Origin: Mangifera indica
Lineage: Eukaryota > Streptophyta > Magnoliopsida > Sapindales > Anacardiaceae
Length of the DNA stretch: 64,000 nucleotides
Assembly (NCBI RefSeq): GCF_011075055.1
Contig: NC_058149.1
Span: 4,904,449 to 4,968,448 of the forward strand
Direction of reading: 5' to 3'
Shown: piece after piece, positions 1-10,185 of the stretch
Position numbering within the stretch: position 1 is the stretch's first letter
How the letters are laid out: each line of letters opens with the position of its first letter
Translations under genes and position numbers: made by a program
Notes under the pieces: model-generated
Databases searched by the model: none
Told to the model about the DNA's origin: nothing
Seen by the model: only the letters and a program-made list of their open reading frames with translations

Positions 1-798
1 ACCTCAAGTCAATTTTGGAGAACACAGAAGCTCCATTCAATTGATCAAATAAATCATCAATTCGAGGCAACGGGTATTTATTCTTCACTGTCAATTTATT
101 CAACTCTATGTAATCTATGCATATACGGAGCGACCCATCTTTCTTTTTGACAAATAGTATGGGTGCTCCCCAAGGAGAGTGGCTAGGTCTAATAAAACCC
201 TTATCTAAAAGTTCTTGCAACTATTTCTTAAATTCTTATAATTCAGCTAGAGCCATCCAGTAAGGGGCTTTTGAAATTGGGGTTGAGCCAGGTTCTAACT
301 CTATACTAAACTCCAATTCTCTCTCTGGAGGTAAACCTGGTAGCTCATCAGGAAAAATATATGGGAAATCTCATACTATTGGGACATCTTGAACACCTAA
401 TCTTTGAATATCACGCTCATGTACCACATGAGCTAAATATCTCTCCCATGTATCACTACCCTCTGGTCTTTTAACATCTTATCAATAATCATACTCCTAC
501 CATCTGACATCTCAACTCTAATGGAATGAGTAGATCTAACAGGCACTAACTCTACCCTTTCAATAACCCCCGATGCGATAAAAGAGTGTGTAGCTCCTAA
601 ATCAATCAATGCATATAAGGAAACAGAGTGGCAAAAGAGCTAACCAGTAACTGCAGATGGACTAGCCTCTGCCTGACTATGGGTAGTTGTATAGACCCGT
701 GCATTGATACCTCTCCCAGGTTGCACTGGCAGAATCAGGATTTGTTGTGGCTGTATCGGAACTAGTACCTCGGTATTCTGGCAATCTTTTGCAATATG
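1..798 (-). pseudogene. Partial second copy of element A internal region (end of gag, protease, start of RT)
   Basis: This stretch matches 5529-6550 of the full copy closely. Bases 1-330 encode the start of RT and 400-620 the protease. About 220 bp of protease present at roughly 5970-6187 of the full copy is missing near base 440. The catalytic aspartate motif reads D-L-G-A-T-H-S-F rather than D-S-G-A-T-H-S-F, so the copy is inactive on that ground too. At two places where the full copy has stops (near 5917 and 6445) this copy keeps sense codons, so those stops arose after the copies separated. It ends at the LTR boundary 798/799 without a PBS or the 5' half of gag, which means a deletion joined gag straight to the LTR. 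Confidence 0.85.
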
Positions 799-1066
799 TG
801 TAACCTCTCCTAACCATTGGGTGTGTTATAGAAAAACGGCAAGAGTTCCCCTATTTTAGAGGGCCCGGGGAAATTTTTTTTTTCTTTTTCATTATGCCCT
901 GTAACACTCCCAATTAGCAATTCACATAAACCACTCCTACCAATCGACTGGATTTTCATCACATAATCATAATAAATAAAATAAGTACATAATAATAACC
1001 ATTATAAAAATTATCATAAAAAAAATTATCACCTACAGAAACTTTATAACCAATTTTCAAAACTAG

Positions 1067-1067
<1 letters not shown>

Positions 1068-1112
<45 letters not shown>
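1068..1112. repeat. (TA)n microsatellite in LTR A
   Basis: Uninterrupted TA dinucleotides. The same site in the other LTR (about 8180-8195) has far fewer units. Confidence 0.95.
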
Positions 1113-1114
<2 letters not shown>

Positions 1115-1676
1115 CATACACATCATAACATTTAAATCAACAAAATTATGGTGCCTTCCTCCCTTAGCCTCATGTCTCATTAGTGCTCCCCGGGAACCTT
1201 TGCTGCATTTCTTTACCTGTAAAATATTAAATTAAACGGAGTGAGCGACTATGGCTCAGTAAGAAAATCATACTCAACACTTAAAGCATTTTATACCAGT
1301 ACTAATATTTTCTAATCTTTTTCATACTCAGCGTGTCTGAATTATTTACAACAAAATAATTGACACAGAACACGCATTTAACACATATCATAATTCTTTT
1401 CTTTCACACATTTATTCATTTCCTTACTATACAGATATGATTCACTCATTATGATTTATGCATGTATGAGTGCCATGACATTTCTATTTTCTGATCGTAC
1501 ATCTTTCTCAACTCTTTATCAGCCACACAGGCTTGTATGCATAATTATAATGCAAATGACTTTCATAAAATATTTACTAATTTGTTTCTCTCTCTTTCTC
1601 ATTGATCGATCTAGACTACATATGATAGTACTTGCAGTCACCATACAAAGTATAATTCTTTCTTACACGCACATTT

Positions 1677-1775
1677 TTTTTTCTTTGCTGTCCACACAGT
1701 ACAGCTGATATTTTTCTTTTGCTGTCCACACAGTACAGCTAATATTTTTCTTTTGCTGTCCACACAGTACAGCTC
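1677..1775. repeat. 33-bp minisatellite, 3 units, in LTR A
   Basis: Three tandem units built on CTGTCCACACAGTACAG, separated by T-rich linkers (GATATTTTTCTTTT type). Each core has short inverted ends, CTGT and ACAG, that could pair. The partner LTR carries six more variable units at 8760-8945. Confidence 0.9.
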
Positions 1776-2032
1776 GCGTGTAAGGATTGTAAGTATGTTT
1801 TCTGCTTTCCTGTATCATATGAGTCATTATAAAACCAAAAGTACTTATTTTCCATTTTCTGAAAGCATGCATGACTTAGAAAATATTTTTCCTCTTTCTT
1901 TATTTTTTCTAAATCATGCATATGTTATGTTTTCTCATGTATGCATATATAACCATAATATGAAATATGCGCATTTGTTATTTTCCCTTATTCTTTTCAT
2001 TCCTTCTCAAACATCATATTATTTTCTCATGC

Positions 2033-2035
<3 letters not shown>

Positions 2036-2090
<55 letters not shown>
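2036..2090. repeat. Second (TA)n microsatellite in LTR A
   Basis: About 27 TA units. The same site in the 5' LTR (9206-9222) has only about eight. The tract reads through in six-frame translation as an artefactual Ile-Tyr repeat. Confidence 0.95.
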
Positions 2091-2092
<2 letters not shown>

Positions 2093-2682
2093 TGCCTCAA
2101 ATTAATTTCAGTTATACAATATATGCTTAATATAAGGGTTATTTCACATAACATGCACATAATTAAGCAACATTAACCTATATCGCATAAAATGACATTT
2201 TTGCCCTTATGACCAAAATTTACCTTTTTACCCTTATGGCCAAAAATTACATCATGAATTCTAATGAATTTCTTTATCCTTTTTAAGCATAAATCATCTT
2301 AATTCTAATACCTTACACACTTATATAAGTAAAGGTTATTTAAATAACCTAACTCAAATTTACTTCAAGTATGTAAAGTATGAAATTCTTACCTTTTATT
2401 TGCTAAATAGATGATTTAAGCTTATTCACCTTCTTTTCTTCTTTCTGGTAACCTTAATCAACCAAAAATATGATCATCCATCGAAACCCTAAACTTGACA
2501 TATCTTAAAAATTAAATTTCTTACCTTAGAACTGATCAGAATTGATAGATCTACACTTTTTATAATTGGAGGCACTGGAAATTAGGTGATTTAGCTAGGT
2601 TTTTTGGCGAATTTTGGTTACGGGAAGCTTTAGCTAAAAAAAATAATGGAGTTCTCGGCAATTGATGAAGAGAATGAATAGG

Positions 2683-2698
2683 GTATATATTTTATAAG
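2683..2698 (-). promoter_or_regulatory. Putative TATA box of LTR A (3' copy)
   Basis: On the minus strand the sequence reads CTTATAAAATATATAC. It lies about 300 bp inside the 5' edge of the LTR, upstream of the bulk of R-U5. Assignment as the core promoter is by motif only. Confidence 0.4.
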
Positions 2699-2992
2699 CC
2701 TTTTGGACCATTTTGCCCTTAACATTTTCCATAAATTACTATTTTATCCTTAGCCAATTACCAAAAACCCTTAGCACCACCATATAATTTCAAGTGTGCC
2801 CTTCAATTTTAATTCCCACTTTGTCCCTTGAATCTTTATAAAATGACCATTTTACCCCTTTTGAAAAATATTGCTCATTTAGTAGTTTTCTATGATTCTT
2901 TTGCAATTTCTTTACACAACAAGTTATAAAATCAACTCTAGGGGTAATTTTGGAAGTGGAGTTTACTGACACATCTGAATTCAGATGTTATA

Positions 2993-3006
2993 TTTCTTCC
3001 CCCCTT
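2993..3006 (-). other. Polypurine tract (PPT) of element A
   Basis: On the minus strand this reads AAGGGGGGAAGAAA immediately before the 3' LTR. It is the expected primer site for plus-strand DNA synthesis. The same motif recurs at 10125 next to the other LTR, which is the evidence for a tandem copy there. Confidence 0.88.
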
Positions 3007-3028
3007 AAAAGAATTTCGTCCTCGAAAT

Positions 3029-4438
3029 TTAAACAAACAAGTTGGGAAATCTCTCTCTCATTTGTTGCTCAACCTCCCATGTGGCTTCTTCCACCTTATG
3101 ATTCTTTCATAATACTTTCACTAATGGAATTGTCTTATTTCGGAGCTCTTTTATTTTTCTATCTAGTATTTGCACCGGTTGCTCCTCATAAGCTAAATCT
3201 TCTTTTAATTCCACATCATCTGATTTTAAGACATGTGAAAGATCGCTAATGTACTTTCTCAATAAAGAAATATGAAATACATTATGAACTCGATCCATAC
3301 TAGGTGGAAGTGCAAGTCTATAAGCCACCTTGCCCACTCTTTCTAAAATTTCAAATGGGCCAATAAATCTTGGAGCAAGTTTCCCTTTTCTTCCAAATCT
3401 CATCACGTGCTTATAAGGGGCTACTTTCATAAAAACTTTATCACCCGGTTGAAACTCTACTTCTTTCCTTTTCAAATCTGCATAACTCTTTTGTCTGTCT
3501 TGAGCTTGCTTCATTCTAGTCTTGATAGCCTTTATATCTTCCACCATCCTCTGGGTTAACTCAGGCCCAAGAACTTGACTCAAATCATCTCGTTCTCCTA
3601 TGTCATCCCAATGTAATGGGGATCTACACTTTCTTCCATAAAGAGCCTCATATGGTGCCATTTTAATAGTGGACTTGTAACTATTATTATATGCAAATTC
3701 TATCAATGGAATTATTTCATGCCAAGTCATTTTGTAATCTAAGCAACAGGCCCTCAACATATCCTCTAGTATTTGATTCACCCTTTCTATCTGGCCATCT
3801 GTTTGAAGATGATATGTTGTGCTAAATGTCAGCCTAGTACCCAATGCTTTTTGTAAGCTACCCCAAAAACCTGAAACAAATCTAGGGTCTCTATCTGACA
3901 CAATAGTTTTGGGTACACCATGTAATCTCACAATCTCCCATATATAAATCTGGGCCAGTTGATCTGAAATAAAACTATCTTTCACTGGAATAAAATGTGC
4001 CGATTTAGTCAATCTATCTACAATCACCCATAATGCATTATAGCCTTTTTGTACTCGAGGTAGGCCAATGATGAAATCCATTGAAATATCTTCCCACTTC
4101 CATTCAGGAATACTAAGTGGGTGAAGCAAACTTGAAGGTCTCTGATGCTCGGCCTTGACCTGTTGACATACCAAGCACTTAGCTACATAGTCACCAATAT
4201 CTTTCTTCATACCTATCCACCAATAAGTTTTCTTTAAATCTTGCTACATCTTTACTCCCCCAAGATGAGCAGTGTAAAGTGTATCATGTGCTTCACTTAG
4301 GATTTACTTTCTCAACTCCAGGTCTTGGGGAATACATACCCTGTTTCTGAACTTGAGCACTTCATCTATCATTTGAAACTCAATTGTTTTCCCTTCGCAT
4401 ATCTGTTGACTTATTTTCTGGCACCATAAATCTTCTAT
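3029..4438 (-). pseudogene. Integrase with C-terminal chromodomain, element A
   Basis: Integrase inserts the retroelement cDNA, and the chromodomain is thought to steer it to marked chromatin. The N-terminal HHCC zinc site is visible: two histidines around EAHDTLYTAHLGG, then C-L-V-C-Q-Q. The catalytic core shows the D-D-E positions: aspartate in VIVDRLTKSAHF, aspartate in VSDRDPRF, and glutamate in TDGQIERVNQ. The GPY/F-type region KLAPRFIGPFEILERVG follows. The chromodomain lies at about 3029-3200 and ends with the EEATWEVE type motif. There are in-frame stops near 4425 and 4247, and one where the conserved chromodomain tryptophan codon TGG has become TGA, just downstream of LVKVL (3107). 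The longest open piece is 3107-4210, in frame with the RNase H ORF upstream. Confidence 0.88.
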
Positions 4439-5110
4439 TTACTTCTCTTTTATTTCATTGAAGAGATTAGGTTGAATTTCCAATTTGGCCACTTGACTTC
4501 TTATCACCTCAATCTGTTCCCTCTGAAACTCTTTCTGTAACTCTATCTGAATGGTGAGATGAGCTATGACAATCTTTCTACTCAAGGCATCAGCTACCAC
4601 ATTTGCTTTACCCGGCTGATATTTAATATCACATTCATAATCTTTGACTAACTCCAACCATCTTCTTTGTCTCATATTCAAGTCTTTCTGAGTGAAGAAA
4701 TATTTTAGACTTTTATGGTCGGTGTAGATATTACATTTAACTCCATATAAATAATGCCTCCAAATTTTTAAAGCAAAAACCACTACCGCTAACTCTAAAT
4801 CATGGGTAGGGTAGCGTGTTTCATAATCTTTTAACTGCCGAGAGGCATACGCTATCACCTTACCCCTTTGCATCAGCACGGCTCCCAAGCCATTATGTGA
4901 GGCATCACAATAAATATCATAATCTACACCTTCCTCTGGCAATACTAAAATAGGAGCTGTAGTCAACCGCCTTTTTAGCTCTTGGAAACTCTTTTCACAA
5001 GCATCAGTCCATATAAAAGGAGTTCTTTGTCTGGTAAGAGCTGTAAGTGGCTTGGCCAATCGAGCAAAACCTTGTACAAACTTCCGTAATAGCCAGCTAG
5101 CCCTAAAAAG
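4439..5110 (-). pseudogene. RNase H, element A
   Basis: Ty3-type RNase H, which degrades the RNA strand during reverse transcription. Visible motifs are [18 protein letters not shown], carrying the first catalytic aspartate, then [29 protein letters not shown], and [11 protein letters not shown], with a further aspartate and histidine. It follows RT but sits in a different frame: a single frameshift at about 5095 separates AGYY from RKFVQGFA. A stop at 4439 cuts it from integrase, which continues in the same frame. Confidence 0.88.
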
Positions 5111-5916
5111 CTTCTGATCTCTTTCACAGTTTTTAGCCTCGCCCATTCAAGTATTGTTTCCACTTTACTGGGGTCTACAGCTATACCTTCCTTAGTAACC
5201 ACATGTCCCAAAAATACTACTCGATCCAACCAGAATTCACACTTAGAGAATTTGGCATACAATTTCTTTTCTCTCAATCTTTGTAGCACAAATCTCAAGT
5301 GTTCGACATGTTCTTTTTCTGATTTAGAATATATCAAGATATCATCAATAAATACCACCAGAAATTTGTCAAGGCAATCATGAAATACTCGATTCATTAA
5401 ATCCATAAAGATTGCTGGAGCATTAGTCAATCCAAAGGGCATTACCACAAACTCGTAGTGCCTGTAGCGAGTCCAAAAAGCTGTCTTTGGAATATCTTGC
5501 TCTGTAATCCTCACCTGGTGATAACCCGACCTCAAGTCAATTTTGGAGAACACAGAAGCTCCTTTCAATTGATCAAATAAATCATCAATTCGAGGCAACG
5601 GGTATTTATTCTTCACTGTCAGTTTATTCAACTCCCTGTAATCTATGCACATACGAAACGGCCCATCTTTCTTTTTGACAAATAGTATGGGTGCTCCCCA
5701 AGGAGAGTGGCTACGTCTAATAAAACCCTTATTTAAAAGTTCTTGTAACTGTTTCTTTAATTCTTGTAATTCAGTTGGAGCCATTCGGTAAAGGGCTTTT
5801 GAAATTGGGGCTGAGCCAGGTTCTAACTCGATACTAAACTCCAACTCTCTCTCTGGAGGTAAACCTGGTAGCTCATCAGGAAAGACATCTGGGAAATCTT
5901 GTACTATTGGGACATC
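5095..5916 (-). pseudogene. Reverse transcriptase, element A
   Basis: Ty3/gypsy RT. Order of motifs: [75 protein letters not shown], and the catalytic [10 protein letters not shown], where gypsy elements have F/Y-x-D-D. The connection domain ends at [11 protein letters not shown], where a frameshift throws translation off. It is in frame with the protease, separated by a stop at 5917 that the partial copy at 395-410 lacks. Confidence 0.9.
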
Positions 5917-6420
5917 CTAAACACCCAATCTTTGAACATCATGTTTATGTACCACATGAGCTAAATATCCCGTACACCCTTTTTCAATAATTTTTTGTGC
6001 TATTACCTTACCGATCATCATACTACGCTGATGACCCTCTCCGAAATTAAAGTAATCCCCATTGTCAAGTTGAAATCGAGCATTTTTCTTTCTACAGTCA
6101 ATCTCAACTCCATATCTTTCTAAGAAATCCATGCCCAGGATAACATCAAAATTAGGCATATCAAAGACAATCAAGTCCACCTTTAACTCTCTCCCATGTA
6201 TCACTACCCTCTGGTCTTTTAACATCTTATCAGTAATCACACTCCCACCATCTGACATCTCAATTCTAATGGAATGGGTAGATCTAACAGGCACTAAACC
6301 TACCCTTTCAATAACCCCTGGTGCAATAAAAGAGTGTGTAGCTCCTGAATCAATCAATGCATATAAAGAAACAGAGTGGAAAAAGAGCTGACCAGTAACT
6401 GCAGATGGACTAGCCTCCGC
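5917..6420 (-). pseudogene. Aspartic protease, element A
   Basis: Retroviral-type aspartic protease that processes the polyprotein. The active-site motif is L-I-D-S-G-A-T-H-S-F-I, followed by VDLIVFDMPNFDVILGMDFLERYG, the second flap/strand motif of plant gypsy proteases. It is in frame with gag upstream and RT downstream. A stop near 6445 lies upstream (CGG in the partial copy has become TGA here), and another at 5917 ends the ORF. Confidence 0.87.
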
Positions 6421-6528
6421 CTGACTATGGGTAGTTGTATAGACTCATGCATTAGTACCTCTCCCTGGTTGCACTGGCAGAATTAGGCTTTGTGGTGGCT
6501 GTATATGAACTGGCACTTCGGTACTTTG

Positions 6529-7692
6529 GCAATCCTTTGCTATATGCCCTGGCTGTCGGCATCTATAACAAATCACATGTTTTTACTAGTACCAACATTC
6601 CCCACTATGACGTCTCCCACAAATCTGACATTGGGGAATATTTTCTTTTCTAGGCTTTTTGTCATTCTTCCAGCCTTTTCTACTTACTTTTGATTGGAAT
6701 TTTCTTTTTCCTCTATTGTTTCTGAAACTGGAGCCAATTGAACTACCCCTTGATGTTGTAACTAGTGCTGAAATAGTCAATGAAGCAGGTAAAGCTGACT
6801 GACTTGGCATCACTGTTTGGGGTACTGTCAATGATAGAGGTGTTGACATGGAAGGTGTATTCCTGGGTAGCTTATTAACATATACCTCCAACCTCAATGC
6901 TCTCTTCAATACCTCTTCATAAGTTTGAGGAGGTTGTGGTCCAGCTAGCACATGTAAGGCTATCTCCGGTCTAAGGCCCTGAAGAAATCTGTCCAACCGG
7001 AGACTAGGGGTACTCACCATACCTGGAGCAAAACTGGCTAAGACATCAAAACGGGTAGAGTAATCCTTTACTGAACCCTCTCCCTACTGTAAAGAAATGA
7101 ACTCTTGAACTTTGACTGCTACCACATCAGCTGTTCTGTATTGGGCCTCAAATACCCTTCTAAAGTCTTTCCAAGTCATCAGATCCACATTTCTGGTTTC
7201 TTTAACTAGGTCCCACCATACGCGGGCCTCTCCCCTCATCAAGAAACTAGCATACTGAACTTTTTCTCTATCAGTCATAGGAAATAAATCTATAGTACTT
7301 TTCACCTGCTTGATCCAGTCATCAGCCATTAAAGGATCTTTAGTACATTTAAATTTAGGAGGGGTATGCTGATTAGGTAAGAAATAAATGGGCTCAAGTC
7401 GCCTTTGAGCTCTAATTTCTCCTCTCCCTTCATTCCTCATTTCATTTATGATTTCTTCTATGACTTCCTCACGAATTTCACTTCTAATCTCATCTCGGAT
7501 GGCATCTCTAGCTATATTTTCAGGTGTGGGTCTATCTTGACTCTCAGTCAACACCTGACGGAATATATCTCTTATTTCTGCTAGCCCAAATCCTGAACCA
7601 ACTAACGGGGCAGGGTTAGACGGTTCTCCCGTCTCTCTCTGAATACCTCTTCCACGACCCCGTCCTCGTCCTCGTCTTGTGGTACTCCTCAT
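6529..7692 (-). pseudogene. Gag (capsid and zinc knuckle), element A
   Basis: Start ATG at 7692 gives an Arg/Gly-rich N-terminus, followed by an acidic coiled-coil-like stretch (EIRSEIREEVIEEIINEMRNEG region). The retrotransposon gag domain comes next (PPKFKCTKDPLMADDWIKQ, YASFLMRGEARVWWDLV, VKDYSTRFDVLASFAPG). A CCHC zinc knuckle CYRCRQPGHIAKDC lies at 6529-6570. Three in-frame stops interrupt it: at 7084-7086, after WKDFRRVFEAQYR and the LQ at the capsid middle, and two consecutive ones at about 6583-6588. At least the TAG at 7084 fits a CAG-to-TAG change. No frameshift is seen in gag. Confidence 0.87.
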
Positions 7693-7893
7693 CTAATAAC
7701 TGTGTAAGTATAATTACATAACATTCTATTATTTGAAAACAGGTAAAGAAAACAACTTACTGCAGTCGATTCTCGGGAGCTAATCTGTGAGACATGAGGG
7801 GCACCTGTGCAATATTAGAATGCAAAACCATAGATATATTGTATTATATTACCACATATTATATTATATCTTCCTTTAAGTGCCCAAAATCGC

Positions 7894-7905
7894 GCTCTGA
7901 TACCA
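7894..7905 (-). other. Primer-binding site (initiator tRNA-Met), element A
   Basis: The minus strand reads TGGTATCAGAGC, the standard 12-base match to the 3' end of plant initiator tRNA-Met. It lies four bases from the 5' LTR. The roughly 190-bp leader between it and the gag ATG holds nothing else I recognise. Confidence 0.93.
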
Positions 7906-8759
7906 AAAATGTAACCTCTCCTAACCATTAGGTGTGTTACAGAAAAATGGCAAGAGTTCCCCTATTTTAGAGGGCCCGGGGAAATTTTTTTTTTCTTTTT
8001 CATTATGCCCTGTAACACTCCCAATTAGCAATTCACATAAACAAGTCCTACCAATCGACTGGATTTTCATCATATAATCATAATAAATAAAATAAGTACA
8101 TAATAATAACCATTATAAAAATTATCATAAAAAAAATTATCACCCACAGAAACTTTATAACCAATTTTCAAAACTAGTCATATATATATATATATTCCAT
8201 ATACATCATAACATTTAAATCAACAAAATTATGGTGCCTTCCTCCCTTAGCCTCATATCTCATTAGTGCTCCCCGGGAACCTTTGCTGCATTTCTTTATC
8301 TGTAAAATATTAAATTAAACGGAGTGAGCGACTATGGCTTAGTAAGAAAATCATACTCAACACTTAAAGTATTTTATACCAGTACTAATCTTTTCTAATA
8401 TTTTTCATACTCAGCGTGTCTGAACTATTTACAACAAAATAATTGACACAGAACATGCATTTAACACATATCATAATTCTTTTCTTTCACACATTTATTC
8501 ATTTCCTTACTATACAGATATGATTCACTCATTATGATTTATGCATGTATGAGTGCTATGACATTTCTATTTTCTGATCGTACATCTTTCTCAACTCTTT
8601 ATCAGCCACACAGGCTTGTATGCATAATTATAATGCAAATGACTTTCATAAAATATTTACTAATTTGTTTCTCTCTCTTTCTCATTGATCGATCTAGACT
8701 ACATATGATAGTACTTGCAGTCACCATACAAAGTATAATTCTCTCTTACACGCATATTT

Positions 8760-8945
8760 TTTTTTCTTTGCTGTCCACACAGTACAGCTGATATTTTTCT
8801 TTGCTGTCTACACAGTACAGTTGATATTTTTCTTTTGCTGTCCACACAGTACAACTAATATTTTTCTTTTGTTGTCCACACAGTACAGCTGGTTGTCCAC
8901 ATAGTACAACCGATTATTTTCTTTGTTGTCCACACAGTACAGCTC
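8760..8945. repeat. 33-bp minisatellite, 6 variable units, in LTR A
   Basis: Six units of the CTGTCCACACAGTACAG type. The fifth lacks most of its T-rich linker, and its core ends are changed to GGTTGT and ACAACC, so the inverted symmetry is kept although the bases differ. Confidence 0.9.
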
Positions 8946-9814
8946 GCGTGTAAGGATTATAAGTATGTTTTCTGCTTTCTTGTATGATATGAGTCATTAT
9001 AAAACCAAAAGTACTTATTTTCCATTTTCTGAAAGCATGCATGACTTAGAAAATATTTTTCCTCTTTCTTTATTTTTTCTAAATCATGCATATGTTATGA
9101 TTCCTCATGTATGCATATATAACCATAATATGAAATATGCGCATTTGTTATTTTCCCTTATTCTTTTCATTCCTTCTCAAACATCATATTATTTTCTCAT
9201 ACATTTATATATATATATATATCATGCCTCAAATTAATTTCAGTTATACAATATAGGCTTAATATAAGGGTTATTTCACATAACATGCACATAATTAAGC
9301 AACATTAACCTATATCGCATAAAATGACATTTTTGCCCTTATGACCAAAATTTACCTTTTTACCCTTATGGCCAAAAATTACATCATGAATCCTAATGAA
9401 TTTCTTTATCCTTTTTAAGCATAAATCATCTTAATTCTAATACTTTACACACTTATATAAGTAAAGGTTATTTAAATAATCTAACTCAAATTTACTTCAA
9501 GTATGTAAAGTATGAAATTCTTATCTTTTATTTGCTAAATAGATGATTTAAGCTTATTCACCTTCTTTTCTTCTTTCTGGTAACCTTAATCAACCAAAAA
9601 TATAATCATCCATTGAAACCCTAAACTTGACATATCTTAAAAATTAAATTTCTTACCTTAAAACTGATCAGAATTGACAGATCTACACTTTTTATAATTG
9701 GAGGCACTGGAAATTAGGTGGTTTAGCTAGGTTTTTTGGCGAATTTTGGTTAAGGGAAGCTTTAGCTAAAAAAAATAATGGAGTTCTCGACAATTAATGA
9801 AGAGAATGAATAGG

Positions 9815-9830
9815 GTATATATTTTATAAG
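9815..9830 (-). promoter_or_regulatory. Putative TATA box of LTR A (5' copy)
   Basis: CTTATAAAATATATAC on the minus strand, identical to the motif in the 3' LTR. It is placed to drive transcription into the element. Confidence 0.4.
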
Positions 9831-10124
9831 CCTTTTGGACCATTTTGCCCTTAACCTTTTCCGTAAATTACTATTTTATCCTTAGCCAATTACCAAAAAC
9901 CCTTAGCACCACCATATAATTTCAAGTGTGCCCTTCAATTTTAATTCTCACTTTGTCCCTTGAATCTTTATAAAATGACCATTTTACCCCCTTTGAAAAA
10001 TATTGCTCATTTAGTAGTTTTCTATGATTCTTTTGCAATTTCTTTATACAAGAAGTTATAAAATCAACTCTAGGGGTAATTTTGGAAGTGGAGTTTACTG
10101 ACATACCTGAATTCAGATGTTACA

Positions 10125-10185
10125 TTTCTTCCCCCCTTAAAAGAATTTCGTCCTCGAAATTTAAACAAATAAGTTGGGAAATCTC
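10125..10185 (-). repeat. Truncated 3' internal end (PPT) of a neighbouring A copy
   Basis: Matches 2993-3053 almost exactly, including the polypurine tract and the end of the polyprotein. It breaks off at about 10185, where unrelated sequence of element B begins. It shows that the LTR at 7910-10124 was shared by two internal regions. Confidence 0.85.

Larger units (their letters stand above)
799..2992 (-). repeat. 3' LTR of element A
   Basis: It begins TGTAACCTCTCC and ends GTTATA, a mutated form of the GTTACA end of its partner at 7910-10124. The two LTRs align along their whole length with few differences apart from TA-tract length and the number of 33-bp minisatellite units. That suggests fairly recent amplification. 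It lies directly next to the PPT at 2993. The short ORFs inside are not conserved proteins. Confidence 0.88.
7910..10124 (-). repeat. 5' LTR of element A
   Basis: Ends are TGTAAC and GTTACA, a perfect 6-bp inverted repeat. It is homologous throughout to 799-2992. It carries the shorter TA tracts and the longer, six-unit minisatellite. A TATA-like motif occurs at 9815-9830 on the minus strand, so it would drive the gag transcript. Confidence 0.92.
1..10185 (-). mobile_element. Ty3/gypsy chromovirus A, tandem multimer (Tekay/Del-like)
   Basis: On the minus strand the order is: 3' end of an internal region (10185-10125), LTR (10124-7910), full internal region with PBS, gag, PR, RT, RNase H, IN, chromodomain and PPT (7909-2993), LTR (2992-799), then a second partial internal region from the end of gag into RT (798-1). 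Internal sequence lies outside both LTRs and no matching 5-bp duplication flanks 799 and 10124. This is therefore a tandem array sharing LTRs, not a simple insertion. Gag, protease, RT, RNase H and IN were one reading frame, as usual in chromoviruses. A C-terminal chromodomain and LTRs of about 2.2 kb fit the Tekay/Del clade; the clade is inference. The coding region is broken in several places, so this copy is not autonomous. Confidence 0.88.

Noticed and set aside
1451..2176. Several ORFs of 60-125 residues inside LTR A, and the equal ones at 8534-9237
   Set aside because: They follow microsatellites and the minisatellite, match no family, and are LTR sequence conserved only because the LTRs are copies.
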